Assembly (NCBI RefSeq): GCF_041321155.1
Contig: NZ_JBGGWB010000001.1
Location: 992,001-1,056,000 of the forward strand
Reading direction: 5' to 3'
DNA: 64,000 nucleotides
Source of the DNA: Sphingomonas sp. IW22
GTDB taxonomy: Bacteria > Pseudomonadota > Alphaproteobacteria > Sphingomonadales > Sphingomonadaceae
Below, in pieces: positions 8,079 through 14,863 of this stretch. Under the pieces are notes generated by a model, which did no database searches, was not told the DNA's origin, and saw only the letters and a list, made by a program, of their open reading frames with translations. The translations under genes and the position numbers were made by a program. The stretch's first letter is position 1. Each line of letters starts with the position of its first letter.

Positions 8079-8756
8079 TCAGCCCGTCCGTTGGCGCAAT
8101 CGCTCCCGGTCGAGCAATTCGACGCCGCGACCCGACGGCAGGGCGATGATGCCCGCGGCCTTCAGGGCGGTCATCTGGCGACTGACCGTTTCGATGGTCA
8201 GGCCCAGTGCCTCCGCCATGCCACCACGGCTGAGCGGCAGGTCGAACCGTTCCCCACCCCCTCGCGCCGCCATATCCAGCAACAGGCCCGCCACCCGCTC
8301 GCCCGCGCTGCGGCGGCCGAGGGTCAGCATCCAGCGCCGCGCCTCCGTCAGCGCCCCCAGCGCGGCGCGCAGCAGGACATGGACGGCGGCGGGATGCGAA
8401 TCGAGCAGCGCGGCCAGCGGGGCGCGCGGATAGACGCATAACTCGGCATCGGCCAACACCACGATCGTCTCGTCCGCCCGCGCGGCAAAGGGATTGCCGA
8501 CCAGATCGCCGGGGAACAGCAGGCCGACGATATGCTGGCGCCCGTCGGGCAGGTTGCGTACCACCTTGAGCGCGCCGGACACCAATGTCGCGCAGTTCAT
8601 GGCCGGATCGCCTGGCCATGCCAGCACCTGCCTCGCGGGAGCGCTGCGCCGCCGGGCAATCTCGCTCAGCGCGGCAATCCGTTCCGCGTCGAACGCGCCG
8701 CACAGGCCAGTGGCCCGCACCGCACAGCCCGAACAGCGCGACGGCTCACACGGCAT
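8079..8756 (-). CDS. Fnr/FnrL-type oxygen-sensing Crp family regulator (copy 2)
   Basis: This second Fnr paralogue has 225 residues. Cysteines C8, C11 and C19 form the N-terminal cluster and C107 (AELCVYPRAP) is the fourth cluster ligand by alignment with copy 1. The recognition helix LGLTIETVSRQM is identical to copy 1, so both should read the same sites. The winged helix ends with GRGVELLDRERL. The ATG at 8756 lies 11 bases inside the end of hemN, so the two are probably one transcript. It differs from copy 1 in a shorter linker before the HTH and an extra cysteine (C3). Whether the two sense oxygen at different thresholds cannot be read from the sequence. Confidence 0.88.
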   Translation of the reverse strand: MPCEPSRCSGCAVRATGLCGAFDAERIAALSEIARRRSAPARQVLAWPGDPAMNCATLVSGALKVVRNLPDGRQHIVGLLFPGDLVGNPFAARADETIVVLADAELCVYPRAPLAALLDSHPAAVHVLLRAALGALTEARRWMLTLGRRSAGERVAGLLLDMAARGGGERFDLPLSRGGMAEALGLTIETVSRQMTALKAAGIIALPSGRGVELLDRERLRQRTG

Positions 8757-10068
8757 TGCTGAAGCGCGCCGAACCGGGTTGGCGATAGGCGTCGAGCGTG
8801 GCGGCAATCGACCGCGCATAAGGCAAGGCCGTGGAGTCGAGCGTCAGCCGCGTCCCGGCCCAGCGCACCAGCCCCGCCGCCTCGAACGGCACCAATTGCG
8901 CCCGAACCGCCGACAGATCAGGAATATCGGCCAGATCCGCCGCCCCCTGACACAGGATGGCGGCGATTGCGCGGCCGCGCACCCGGTCGTCAGCGCTCAA
9001 ACGGCATCCGCGCGCGGTGGCAGAGCCGTGCTGCTCCAGCATCATGTGATAGCGCCCGCTATTCTTCTCATTCTGCAACAGCCGGTCGGGAAAGGCGCTG
9101 ATCGCGCTGGCGCCAAGGCCGATCACCACCGACGCGCCATCGTCGACAAAGCCCTGAAAATTGCGGTGCAGCCTGCCCGCCGCCGCCGCGCGGGCCAGCG
9201 GGTCGCTTGGCCGCGCGAAATGGTCAAAGCCGACTGCATCATAGCCCTCGGCAGTCAGCACTTCATGCGCCAGCGCCGCCTGGGCAAAGCGTTCGGCGGC
9301 GCCGGGCAACGCCGATGCGTCGATCCGCCGCTGTCGCGGAATCACCTGCGGGACATGGGCATAGCCGAACACCGCCAGCCGATCGGGCATCATGGCAATG
9401 GCGGTCGCAAGCGTCGCGCGGAGCGCCGCCGCATCCTGTCCGGGCAGGCCGTACATCAGGTCGAAATTGAGCGAAGTGACCCCCGCCCTGCGCAGCCATC
9501 CAACCGCGCGGGCGATGTCCGCCGGTGGCTGGACCCGACCAATCGCCGACTGGATTGCGGGGTCAAACGTCTGAACGCCGAGACTGGCGTGCGACACGCC
9601 CGCATCGGCCATAGCCGCTGCCCATTCAACGTCGAAGCCGCGCGGGTCGATCTCGACCGACAACACCGCATCCTCGCACCGGAACCGCTGCCGCAAATAC
9701 TCGGTCAGCGATGCAAACGCCGCCGCCGCGATCGCATTGGGACTGCCACCACCAAAGGCGATGCGGGACACACGCCCCCTGCCGGCCAGTCGCGCCGCCA
9801 GCCGGTCGATCTCCTCACCTAGCCGGGTCAGATAGGCGCTCAGCCGCGCGCTGCGATTCGCGGCCCCCGTGTTGCACCCGCAATACCAGCAGATCTCGCG
9901 GCAATAGGGGATGTGGACATAAAGCGAGATGGCTTGGTCCGCCCCCACAAGGTCCAGCGCCGCCGCCATGTCATCCGGTCCGACGATGTCCTGAAAGTCG
10001 GCGGCGGTGGGATAGCTGGTGTAGCGCGGCACCGGCCGGGCGAGCAGTTCGGGGTGATAGGTCCACAT
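8746..10068 (-). CDS. hemN: oxygen-independent coproporphyrinogen III oxidase
   Basis: HemN is a radical SAM enzyme that decarboxylates coproporphyrinogen III to protoporphyrinogen IX without oxygen, so heme can be made under anoxia. The 440-residue product has PRYTSYPTA near the N-terminus, the cluster motif CREICWYCGC (Cx3Cx2CxC, which is HemN rather than HemW), GGGSPN and the DLMYGLPGQ segment. I place the start at the ATG at 10068 (MWTYHPELL); an in-frame ATG at 10080 would add four residues. An FNR box lies 36 bases upstream. The gene overlaps the second fnr by 11 bases. Confidence 0.93.
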   Translation of the reverse strand: MWTYHPELLARPVPRYTSYPTAADFQDIVGPDDMAAALDLVGADQAISLYVHIPYCREICWYCGCNTGAANRSARLSAYLTRLGEEIDRLAARLAGRGRVSRIAFGGGSPNAIAAAAFASLTEYLRQRFRCEDAVLSVEIDPRGFDVEWAAAMADAGVSHASLGVQTFDPAIQSAIGRVQPPADIARAVGWLRRAGVTSLNFDLMYGLPGQDAAALRATLATAIAMMPDRLAVFGYAHVPQVIPRQRRIDASALPGAAERFAQAALAHEVLTAEGYDAVGFDHFARPSDPLARAAAAGRLHRNFQGFVDDGASVVIGLGASAISAFPDRLLQNEKNSGRYHMMLEQHGSATARGCRLSADDRVRGRAIAAILCQGAADLADIPDLSAVRAQLVPFEAAGLVRWAGTRLTLDSTALPYARSIAATLDAYRQPGSARFSNAV

Positions 10069-10103
10069 GCCCCGGTCCATGGGCCGGACGTGCGCCCCCC
10101 TCT

Positions 10104-10117
10104 TTGATCCGCGTCAA
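10104..10117. promoter_or_regulatory. FNR box between hemN and ompW
   Basis: TTGATCCGCGTCAA on the plus strand (TTGACGCGGATCAA on the minus strand) matches TTGAT-N4-ATCAA with one mismatch. It sits between divergent hemN (start about 36 bases away) and ompW (start 78 bases away). Both hemN and ompW are known FNR targets in other proteobacteria, which strengthens the call. Confidence 0.72.
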
Positions 10118-10194
10118 TTCGCCGTTTGGCGACCGTCAATGTTTCCGCCTGTCCCTCGCCCTAGCGATGCCGCACCAGACAGGAGCCATAATCC

Positions 10195-10878
10195 ATGAAG
10201 ATTGCACTGATCGGCGCCGCCCTGATCGCGATTGCGGCCGCCACCGCACCCGCCGCCGCGCAGGAGGAGGATCGCACCGGCATCCGTGCCGGGGACGTGC
10301 TGCTGCGCGCCCGCGCGATCATGGTCGCGCCGAACGAACGCTCAAGCGACATTCTGCCCGCCTTCCCGGGTGAGCGCGCCAGCGTCGACAATTCGGTGAT
10401 GCCGGAGCTGGACCTGACCTATATGGCGACCGACCATATCGGCTTTGAATTGATCGCCGCGACCACCCGGCACAGCGCCAGCGGGCGTTCGGGGACGACC
10501 CGCTCGATCGGCAAGCTGGCGAACACCTGGGTGCTGCCGCCGACGCTGACCGCGCAATATCACTTCAACCCGCGCGGCAGTATCCGCCCCTATGCCGGGG
10601 CGGGGATCAACTACACCATCTTCTGGGACGAGGAGCCGACGCGCGGGCTGACCGGTGCGGTGGGTCAGACGCGCGTGCATATGGACGACAGCGTCGGCTG
10701 GGCCGCGCAGCTGGGCGTGGATGTCGATCTGACGCCCCGCTTCTTCCTGAACCTCGACGCCAAATATATCGACATTGATACCGAGGCGCGGTTGGATACC
10801 ACCGCTGCGGGAACGCAGACGGTAAAGCTGGACCTTGACCCACTGGTGGTCGGCGTCGGGATCGGCCTGCGCCTATAA
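10195..10878 (+). CDS. ompW: OmpW family outer membrane protein
   Basis: This 227-residue protein has a clear signal peptide (MKIALIGAALIAIAAATAPAAAQ, cleavage after AAAQ or nearby) and an eight-stranded-barrel pattern typical of OmpW. Family marks include GDVLLRARAIMVAPNE near the N-terminus, LPPTLTAQYHF, RPYAGAGINYTIFW in the middle and a C-terminal strand ending GIGLRL. OmpW forms a narrow hydrophobic channel and is often induced under anaerobic conditions. The AGGAG ribosome site is about 14 bases before the ATG. The upstream FNR box fits anaerobic induction, and a strong terminator follows the stop. Confidence 0.9.
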   Translation: MKIALIGAALIAIAAATAPAAAQEEDRTGIRAGDVLLRARAIMVAPNERSSDILPAFPGERASVDNSVMPELDLTYMATDHIGFELIAATTRHSASGRSGTTRSIGKLANTWVLPPTLTAQYHFNPRGSIRPYAGAGINYTIFWDEEPTRGLTGAVGQTRVHMDDSVGWAAQLGVDVDLTPRFFLNLDAKYIDIDTEARLDTTAAGTQTVKLDLDPLVVGVGIGLRL

Positions 10879-10891
10879 GGGCCAAACAGTG

Positions 10892-10928
10892 GCGCCCGCT
10901 CCCCCGATATGGGTGAGCGGGCGCTTTT
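10892..10928 (+). terminator. intrinsic terminator after ompW
   Basis: Arms GCGCCCGCTC (10892-10901) and GAGCGGGCGC (10915-10924) are perfectly complementary and are followed by TTTT and then GCTT. It starts 13 bases after the ompW stop and ends ompW transcription before the acetyltransferase gene. Confidence 0.85.
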
Positions 10929-10972
10929 GCTTACGGATTGCCGGCTGCGTTCGGCTGTGCCAGCGATCCACC

Positions 10973-11413
10973 ATGGCAACGATCCGGCGACAGCGCCCCG
11001 GTGAGGGCAAGCGCATTCTCGACATCTGGCGGGACGCGGTCGACGCGACCCACGCATTTCTGTCGACCGATGACCGCGCGGCACTGGACAAGATGCTTGC
11101 CGGCTTCCTCCCGAACGCACCGTTATGGGTAGCGGTCGATACTGAAGACCGCCCCGTTGCCGTCATGCTGGTCGAGGATGGTCATATGGAGGCACTGTTC
11201 GTCGCCCCGCTTTGGCATGGTCGGGGCATCGGCACCGCCATGATCCGACATGCGCTAGCGCTGCACGGGTCGCTCACCACCGACGTGAATGAACAGAATA
11301 GGCATGCGACTCATTTTTACGAGCGAGCCGGCTTTCATCGCATCGGCCGCTCGCCGCCCGACAGTCAGGGGCGCCCCTACCCCCTTATTCATCTCAGACA
11401 TGGTGACCGCTGA
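10973..11413 (+). CDS. GNAT family N-acetyltransferase, YjaB-like
   Basis: This 146-residue GNAT protein closely resembles E. coli YjaB over its full length. Shared marks include IRRxRxxEG at the start, DATHAFLS, FLPNAPLWVAV, HMEALFVAPLWHGRGIG (acetyl-CoA pyrophosphate loop), TTDVNEQN and FYERAGF. The ATG at 10973 gives the YjaB-like N-terminus; the frame extends upstream but only into the ompW terminator. YjaB binds acetyl-CoA, but its acceptor substrate is not established, so none is assigned here. The gene stands alone between the ompW terminator and the end of the ATP synthase operon. Confidence 0.85.
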   Translation: MATIRRQRPGEGKRILDIWRDAVDATHAFLSTDDRAALDKMLAGFLPNAPLWVAVDTEDRPVAVMLVEDGHMEALFVAPLWHGRGIGTAMIRHALALHGSLTTDVNEQNRHATHFYERAGFHRIGRSPPDSQGRPYPLIHLRHGDR

Positions 11414-11450
11414 TTCCCGGTGGCGCAATAGATGCGCCCACAAACGCAAA

Positions 11451-11476
11451 ACGCGCGCCCGGGTCGGACGCGCGCC
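11451..11476 (-). terminator. intrinsic terminator after atpF
   Basis: GCGCGC arms at 11453-11458 and 11470-11475 enclose a GC-rich loop. Read on the minus strand the hairpin is followed by TTTTGCGTTT. It lies 28 bases past the atpF stop and is the likely end of the F0 operon; it could also serve the convergent acetyltransferase gene. Confidence 0.65.
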
Positions 11477-11503
11477 TGCTTGTTTGAGACCCTGTGCGAA
11501 CGA

Positions 11504-12163
11504 TCAGTTCGGGCGACCAAGTCCTGCAATCGTCCGGTCGACCAGTGCGCGATCCGCATCGGCGCCGTGCTTTTCAGCCAGGATGGCGGCGGCTGCCTTG
11601 GCAGCAGCATCGGCGGTCCGCACGCGGATGTCGCTGATCGCCTGACGCTCGGCAGCGGCAATCTTGTCCTCCGCCATGCGCGCACGGCGCTGGACCAGTT
11701 CGGCAGCGTCGGCTTCCGCCTTGGCACGCAGTGCGGTCGCTTCCGTCTCCGCATGGGCCACCATTGCGGCTGCATCGGCTTCGGCCGTGGCCAGCTTGCG
11801 CTGATATTCGGTCTTCAGCGCCTCCGCCTCGGCACGAAGCGCCTTGGCTTCGTCCAGTCGGCCGCGGATGGCGGCGATCTGGCCGTCGAGCATACGCCCG
11901 ATCAGCTTTGGCACGCCCTTCCACAGCAGGATGACGATGAACACCGCCATGGCCGCCGACACCCAACCCGTGGGGTCGAGGAACAGCGCAGTCGGATCGC
12001 TGTGCGGAACCGCTTCGCCATGCGTTTCGATCGCGTTCACACCGGTTTCGGGCATCCCCATGCCTTCACCATGCGCGGCGGCATCGAGTTCGGCCTGGTA
12101 ATTGGCCTGGGCTTCGACGCCGGTCTGAACCACCGGATCGCCGTGTGTGGGTGCATTAGCCAT
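11504..12163 (-). CDS. atpF: F0F1 ATP synthase subunit b
   Basis: Subunit b is half of the peripheral stalk that holds F1 against F0. The 219-residue product has one membrane helix at about residues 66-84 (TGWVSAAMAVFIVILLW), then a long Ala/Glu/Arg-rich coiled coil from about 90 to 200. Before the helix lies an unusual acidic, low-complexity extension of about 60 residues with several histidines; typical b subunits have fewer than 15 residues there. It overlaps the b' gene by eight bases and is the last gene of the operon. Confidence 0.88.
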   Translation of the reverse strand: MANAPTHGDPVVQTGVEAQANYQAELDAAAHGEGMGMPETGVNAIETHGEAVPHSDPTALFLDPTGWVSAAMAVFIVILLWKGVPKLIGRMLDGQIAAIRGRLDEAKALRAEAEALKTEYQRKLATAEADAAAMVAHAETEATALRAKAEADAAELVQRRARMAEDKIAAAERQAISDIRVRTADAAAKAAAAILAEKHGADADRALVDRTIAGLGRPN

Positions 12164-12647
12164 GGAGCACTGCCTTCACGGCGCCGCGCGCCTCATCTTC
12201 GGTGACATTGGCACCCGACAGGCGTGCGACGATGTCACGCGCGGCATCGGCGGCCACGGTTTCGATCTCCGCTGCGGCAGCACCGCTGGCAGCGGCAATG
12301 CGCGCTTCGGCCGCCTCGATGCGGGCGGCGTGGTCGGCATCGGATGCCGCCAGCCGTGCTTCGGTCGCCCGCGTCGCCTCTTCCTTGGCAGCGGCGAGCG
12401 TCGAGCGGGCGCGTTCGCGAGCCGCATTTTCGTCGGCCCGCCACTTGGCCTCGTCCGCATCGGCTTCGGCACGTGCTGCCTGCGCTGCCTTCAGATCGGC
12501 AGCGACCTGATTGTCGCGCGAATCCATCGTCGACTGGATCTTCGGCACCATGCCGCGCCCGACGATGAGAAACGCAAGGCCGAACGTCACGAGCAGCCAG
12601 AAAAGCTGCGACGCATAGGTTGCGGCGACCTGTTCGATCTGAGGCAT
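12156..12647 (-). CDS. atpG: F0F1 ATP synthase subunit b'
   Basis: This 163-residue protein starts MPQIEQVAATYASQLFWLL, the usual N-terminus of the alphaproteobacterial and photosynthetic b' subunit, with a single membrane helix at about residues 14-31 and then an alanine-rich coiled coil. A b/b' heterodimer replaces the b homodimer in alphaproteobacteria. The ribosome site AGGAAACCC precedes the ATG. The order c, b', b after subunit a is the standard one in the group. The symbol atpG is used for b' here (also atpF2 or atpX) and should not be confused with the gamma subunit. Confidence 0.9.
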   Translation of the reverse strand: MPQIEQVAATYASQLFWLLVTFGLAFLIVGRGMVPKIQSTMDSRDNQVAADLKAAQAARAEADADEAKWRADENAARERARSTLAAAKEEATRATEARLAASDADHAARIEAAEARIAAASGAAAAEIETVAADAARDIVARLSGANVTEDEARGAVKAVLHG

Positions 12648-12707
12648 CTGGGTTTCCTGCTGCTTGTCAGGGCCGGCGACATGCCGGCCCCGGATCGTCG
12701 GCGTGAA

Positions 12708-12935
12708 TTACGCGACGAAGATCAGCAGAACGGCCACGACGAATGCCAGCAGGCCGAGAAGTTCGGCAGCCGCGAAGCCGATGAACATGTTGCCCTGCTG
12801 GCCGGCAGCGGCCGACGGATTGCGCAGCGCGCCTTCGAGGAAAGCGGCGAAGACGTTGCCCACGCCCAGCGCGGCCAGGCCCGCACCGATCGCCGCAAGA
12901 CCGGCACCCAGCAGCTTGATTGCGTCAGCTTCCAT
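12708..12935 (-). CDS. atpE: F0F1 ATP synthase subunit c
   Basis: This is the 75-residue hairpin proteolipid of the rotor ring. Two hydrophobic helices (about 9-33 and 52-75) flank a polar loop RNPSA. The proton-carrying acid is E58 in FAAAELLGLL; it is Glu and not Asp, as usual in alphaproteobacteria. The first helix carries the glycine repeat GAGLAAIGAGLAALGVG needed for ring packing. The second helix lacks the extra residues seen in Na+-binding c subunits, so the enzyme should use protons. The ATG at 12935 follows GGAGTTG. Confidence 0.95.
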   Translation of the reverse strand: MEADAIKLLGAGLAAIGAGLAALGVGNVFAAFLEGALRNPSAAAGQQGNMFIGFAAAELLGLLAFVVAVLLIFVA

Positions 12936-12981
12936 TGTTCAACTCCTTGGCAAATACGTTTGTTACGTTGAAATCGGGAAC

Positions 12982-13788
12982 TCAGTGATGGTCGTGCAGA
13001 TGCTCGGCATCGTTGATGTACAGCGACGTCAGCAGCGCGAAGACATAAGCCTGAACGCCAGCCACCAGCACTTCCAGTGCCGACACACCGACCATCAGCG
13101 CAAAGCTGGGGATGCCGACGGCAAGGCCGACACCCGCACCGGCGTTGGCCGCGTTGACAACGAAGCTGGCCAGCACCTTGAGCAGGATGTGTCCGGCGGT
13201 CATCGCCACGAACAGTCGCAGCGCCAGGCTGAACGGGCGAACCATGAACGACACGAATTCGATCGGCGCGACCAGCAACAGCACGGGGATCGGCGTCCCC
13301 TTGGGTGCGAACAGGCTGAAGAAGCGCAGGCCGTGCTTCGCAAAGCCGACGATCAGCACGATCGAGAAGCTCATGATCGCCAGAACGCCCGTCACCGTGA
13401 AATGGCTGGTGAAGGTGAACGGATGCAGCCGGAACAGACCCAGCGGCAGCAGGCCGATCAGGTTGCCGAACAGGATGAACATGAACAGCGTGAAGACATA
13501 GGGCACATATTTGCGCCCGGCATGGCCGATATTCTGGGCAAGCAGCTTGTCGATGAAGCCGACAAAGCCCTCGACCATCATCTGTCCGCGACCGGGGACC
13601 AGTTCGCGCTTCATGCCCATCAGCATGAATGCCCACAACGCGACCAACGCGGCGACCATGTACAGCGCCGAGTTGGTGAACGCGATCGTGTGGCCACCGA
13701 TCTGGAAAAGATCGTGGATCGACTGCACCTCGAACTGGTGCATCGGGTCGATGGTGCCTTGTCCTTCAGCCGCCACTGCCGTTCCCAT
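12982..13788 (-). CDS. atpB: F0F1 ATP synthase subunit a
   Basis: Subunit a forms the two proton half-channels against the c ring. The 268-residue product has five to six membrane helices. The key region SLALRLFVAMTAGHILL carries the essential arginine that faces the c-ring carboxylate, and the terminal helix has ALEVLVAGVQAYVFALLTSLYIND. The N-terminal MHQFEVQSI and the C-terminal HLHDHH are typical for alphaproteobacteria. It begins 21 bases after atpI and ends 46 bases before atpE. Confidence 0.95.
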   Translation of the reverse strand: MGTAVAAEGQGTIDPMHQFEVQSIHDLFQIGGHTIAFTNSALYMVAALVALWAFMLMGMKRELVPGRGQMMVEGFVGFIDKLLAQNIGHAGRKYVPYVFTLFMFILFGNLIGLLPLGLFRLHPFTFTSHFTVTGVLAIMSFSIVLIVGFAKHGLRFFSLFAPKGTPIPVLLLVAPIEFVSFMVRPFSLALRLFVAMTAGHILLKVLASFVVNAANAGAGVGLAVGIPSFALMVGVSALEVLVAGVQAYVFALLTSLYINDAEHLHDHH

Positions 13789-13809
13789 TTGACCAAAGCG
13801 CCCGAAGCC

Positions 13810-14124
13810 TTACTCCGAGCGCTTGCGAGAAATCCTGATGATGTTCCTGAACGCGCTGACGATGCCCAGGGCAAGCAGCACAAGCAGGAGCCATGGAGAG
13901 GTGCCCAGAAAGTAATCGAGCGTCCACCCGATCACCGCACCGCCAACCATTCCCCCGATCAGTTCGGCAAGCACGCGATTACCCAGGCGATAGCCATCCT
14001 TGCCGGACGGCCCCTCGCCTGATCGCCGTGCCTCCTGCGAAGTCGCGCGCCGCAACCGCTCATCGAGCGATTCGAGCCGCGCATCCTCCGGCAAGGGGTC
14101 CGGTCCGGGCTGTTTTTCGGCCAT
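13810..14124 (-). CDS. atpI: AtpI family protein of the ATP synthase operon
   Basis: This 104-residue protein has a charged N-terminal half and a C-terminal pair of membrane helices separated by a short turn (AELIGGMVGGAVIGWTLDYF, then SPWLLLVLLALGIVSAF), the pattern of AtpI/Gct in alphaproteobacteria. I take the ATG at 14124 (MAEKQPGPDPLP) as the start; the frame is open to 14184 but has no ribosome site. As first gene of the operon it is thought to assist assembly of the c ring; the exact role is not settled for the family. Confidence 0.85.
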   Translation of the reverse strand: MAEKQPGPDPLPEDARLESLDERLRRATSQEARRSGEGPSGKDGYRLGNRVLAELIGGMVGGAVIGWTLDYFLGTSPWLLLVLLALGIVSAFRNIIRISRKRSE

Positions 14125-14264
14125 ACACTCTCCCCAGTCATTATCGCCGGGGCAAGTGCATGTGCCGAGCGGCAAGCCCGCCAAGGCAAGCGCCGCTTAC
14201 GGGCGGGTGCGGGTCAAGTCAACCGGCCCGACGCCCATAGCGAATTGTCGTTGCGGAGTGTTGC

Positions 14265-14636
14265 CTAGACGCAGCGCGGATCGCGTTCGGGCGCCCCGGC
14301 GCCGCGCTTTTTCCAGCTGCCGTCGGGCGCCTGATACATTTCCCCCGGCTGGGTGCGCGCGATCAGGTTGCAGCCCGACACGAACGCAAACTGCTCCACG
14401 GTCGATCCGGCCTGCGCACCCTGGGTATAGGCGGCCTTGCGCTGGATGTTGATCTTGTTGACCAGCGCGCGAATATCGGGGGTCGCAGTGCCGACAATGC
14501 CAAGATAGCCGTCGGTCCGTTCGCCCACCTGTCCGGCCGCACGTGCGGCGGCGTAAGCGGGGTCGCGCTGGGCATGCGCGGTGCCCGCGCCCAGTATGGC
14601 GATTGCCATTACCACTGCCTTCAGACCGTAACGCAT
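14265..14636 (-). CDS. ydbL: YdbL family periplasmic protein (DUF1318)
   Basis: This 123-residue secreted protein has a signal peptide (MRYGLKAVVMAIAILGAGTAHAQ) and the DUF1318 core with QVGERTDGYLGIV, ALVNKINIQRKAAY and a C-terminal region with two cysteines (C in VSGCN and near the end in DPRCV). In E. coli YdbL is the third product of ydbH-ynbE-ydbL and modulates the YdbH-YnbE complex. Here it starts two bases after the ynbE stop, in the same order. The ATG at 14636 opens a clean signal peptide, so the upstream in-frame extension to 14768 is rejected. Confidence 0.85.
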   Translation of the reverse strand: MRYGLKAVVMAIAILGAGTAHAQRDPAYAAARAAGQVGERTDGYLGIVGTATPDIRALVNKINIQRKAAYTQGAQAGSTVEQFAFVSGCNLIARTQPGEMYQAPDGSWKKRGAGAPERDPRCV

Positions 14637-14638
14637 TG

Positions 14639-14863
14639 TCAGAAAATCCCCGGATTCTGCTGGATCAGCGATTTCGCCTCGCCATCCAGCTTGTACACCA
14701 CTTCCTGCGTGATGCTGATATTCAGATTGATGACGATCGGTTTGTCGGGCGCACTGACATTGACGCACCCGCCAAGACCGATTGCCGCGACCGCCGTCGC
14801 GATACTGAACATAGGTATCCGAATCGCGCTTTTCATTGGCGGCATCAATCCTGTTTCGCTCAT
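14639..14863 (-). CDS. ynbE: YnbE-like small outer membrane lipoprotein
   Basis: This 74-residue lipoprotein has a hydrophobic leader and the lipobox IGLGGC, placing the acylated cysteine near residue 33. The mature part carries VNVSAPDKPIVINLNISITQEV, the signature of YnbE proteins. In E. coli YnbE sits in the outer membrane and completes the periplasmic bridge made by YdbH, forming a beta-stacking multimer at its C-terminus. The start at 14863 overlaps the ydbH stop (ATGA), though ATGs seven and ten codons in are also possible. The product is short but its context and motif are clear. Confidence 0.85.
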   Translation of the reverse strand: MSETGLMPPMKSAIRIPMFSIATAVAAIGLGGCVNVSAPDKPIVINLNISITQEVVYKLDGEAKSLIQQNPGIF

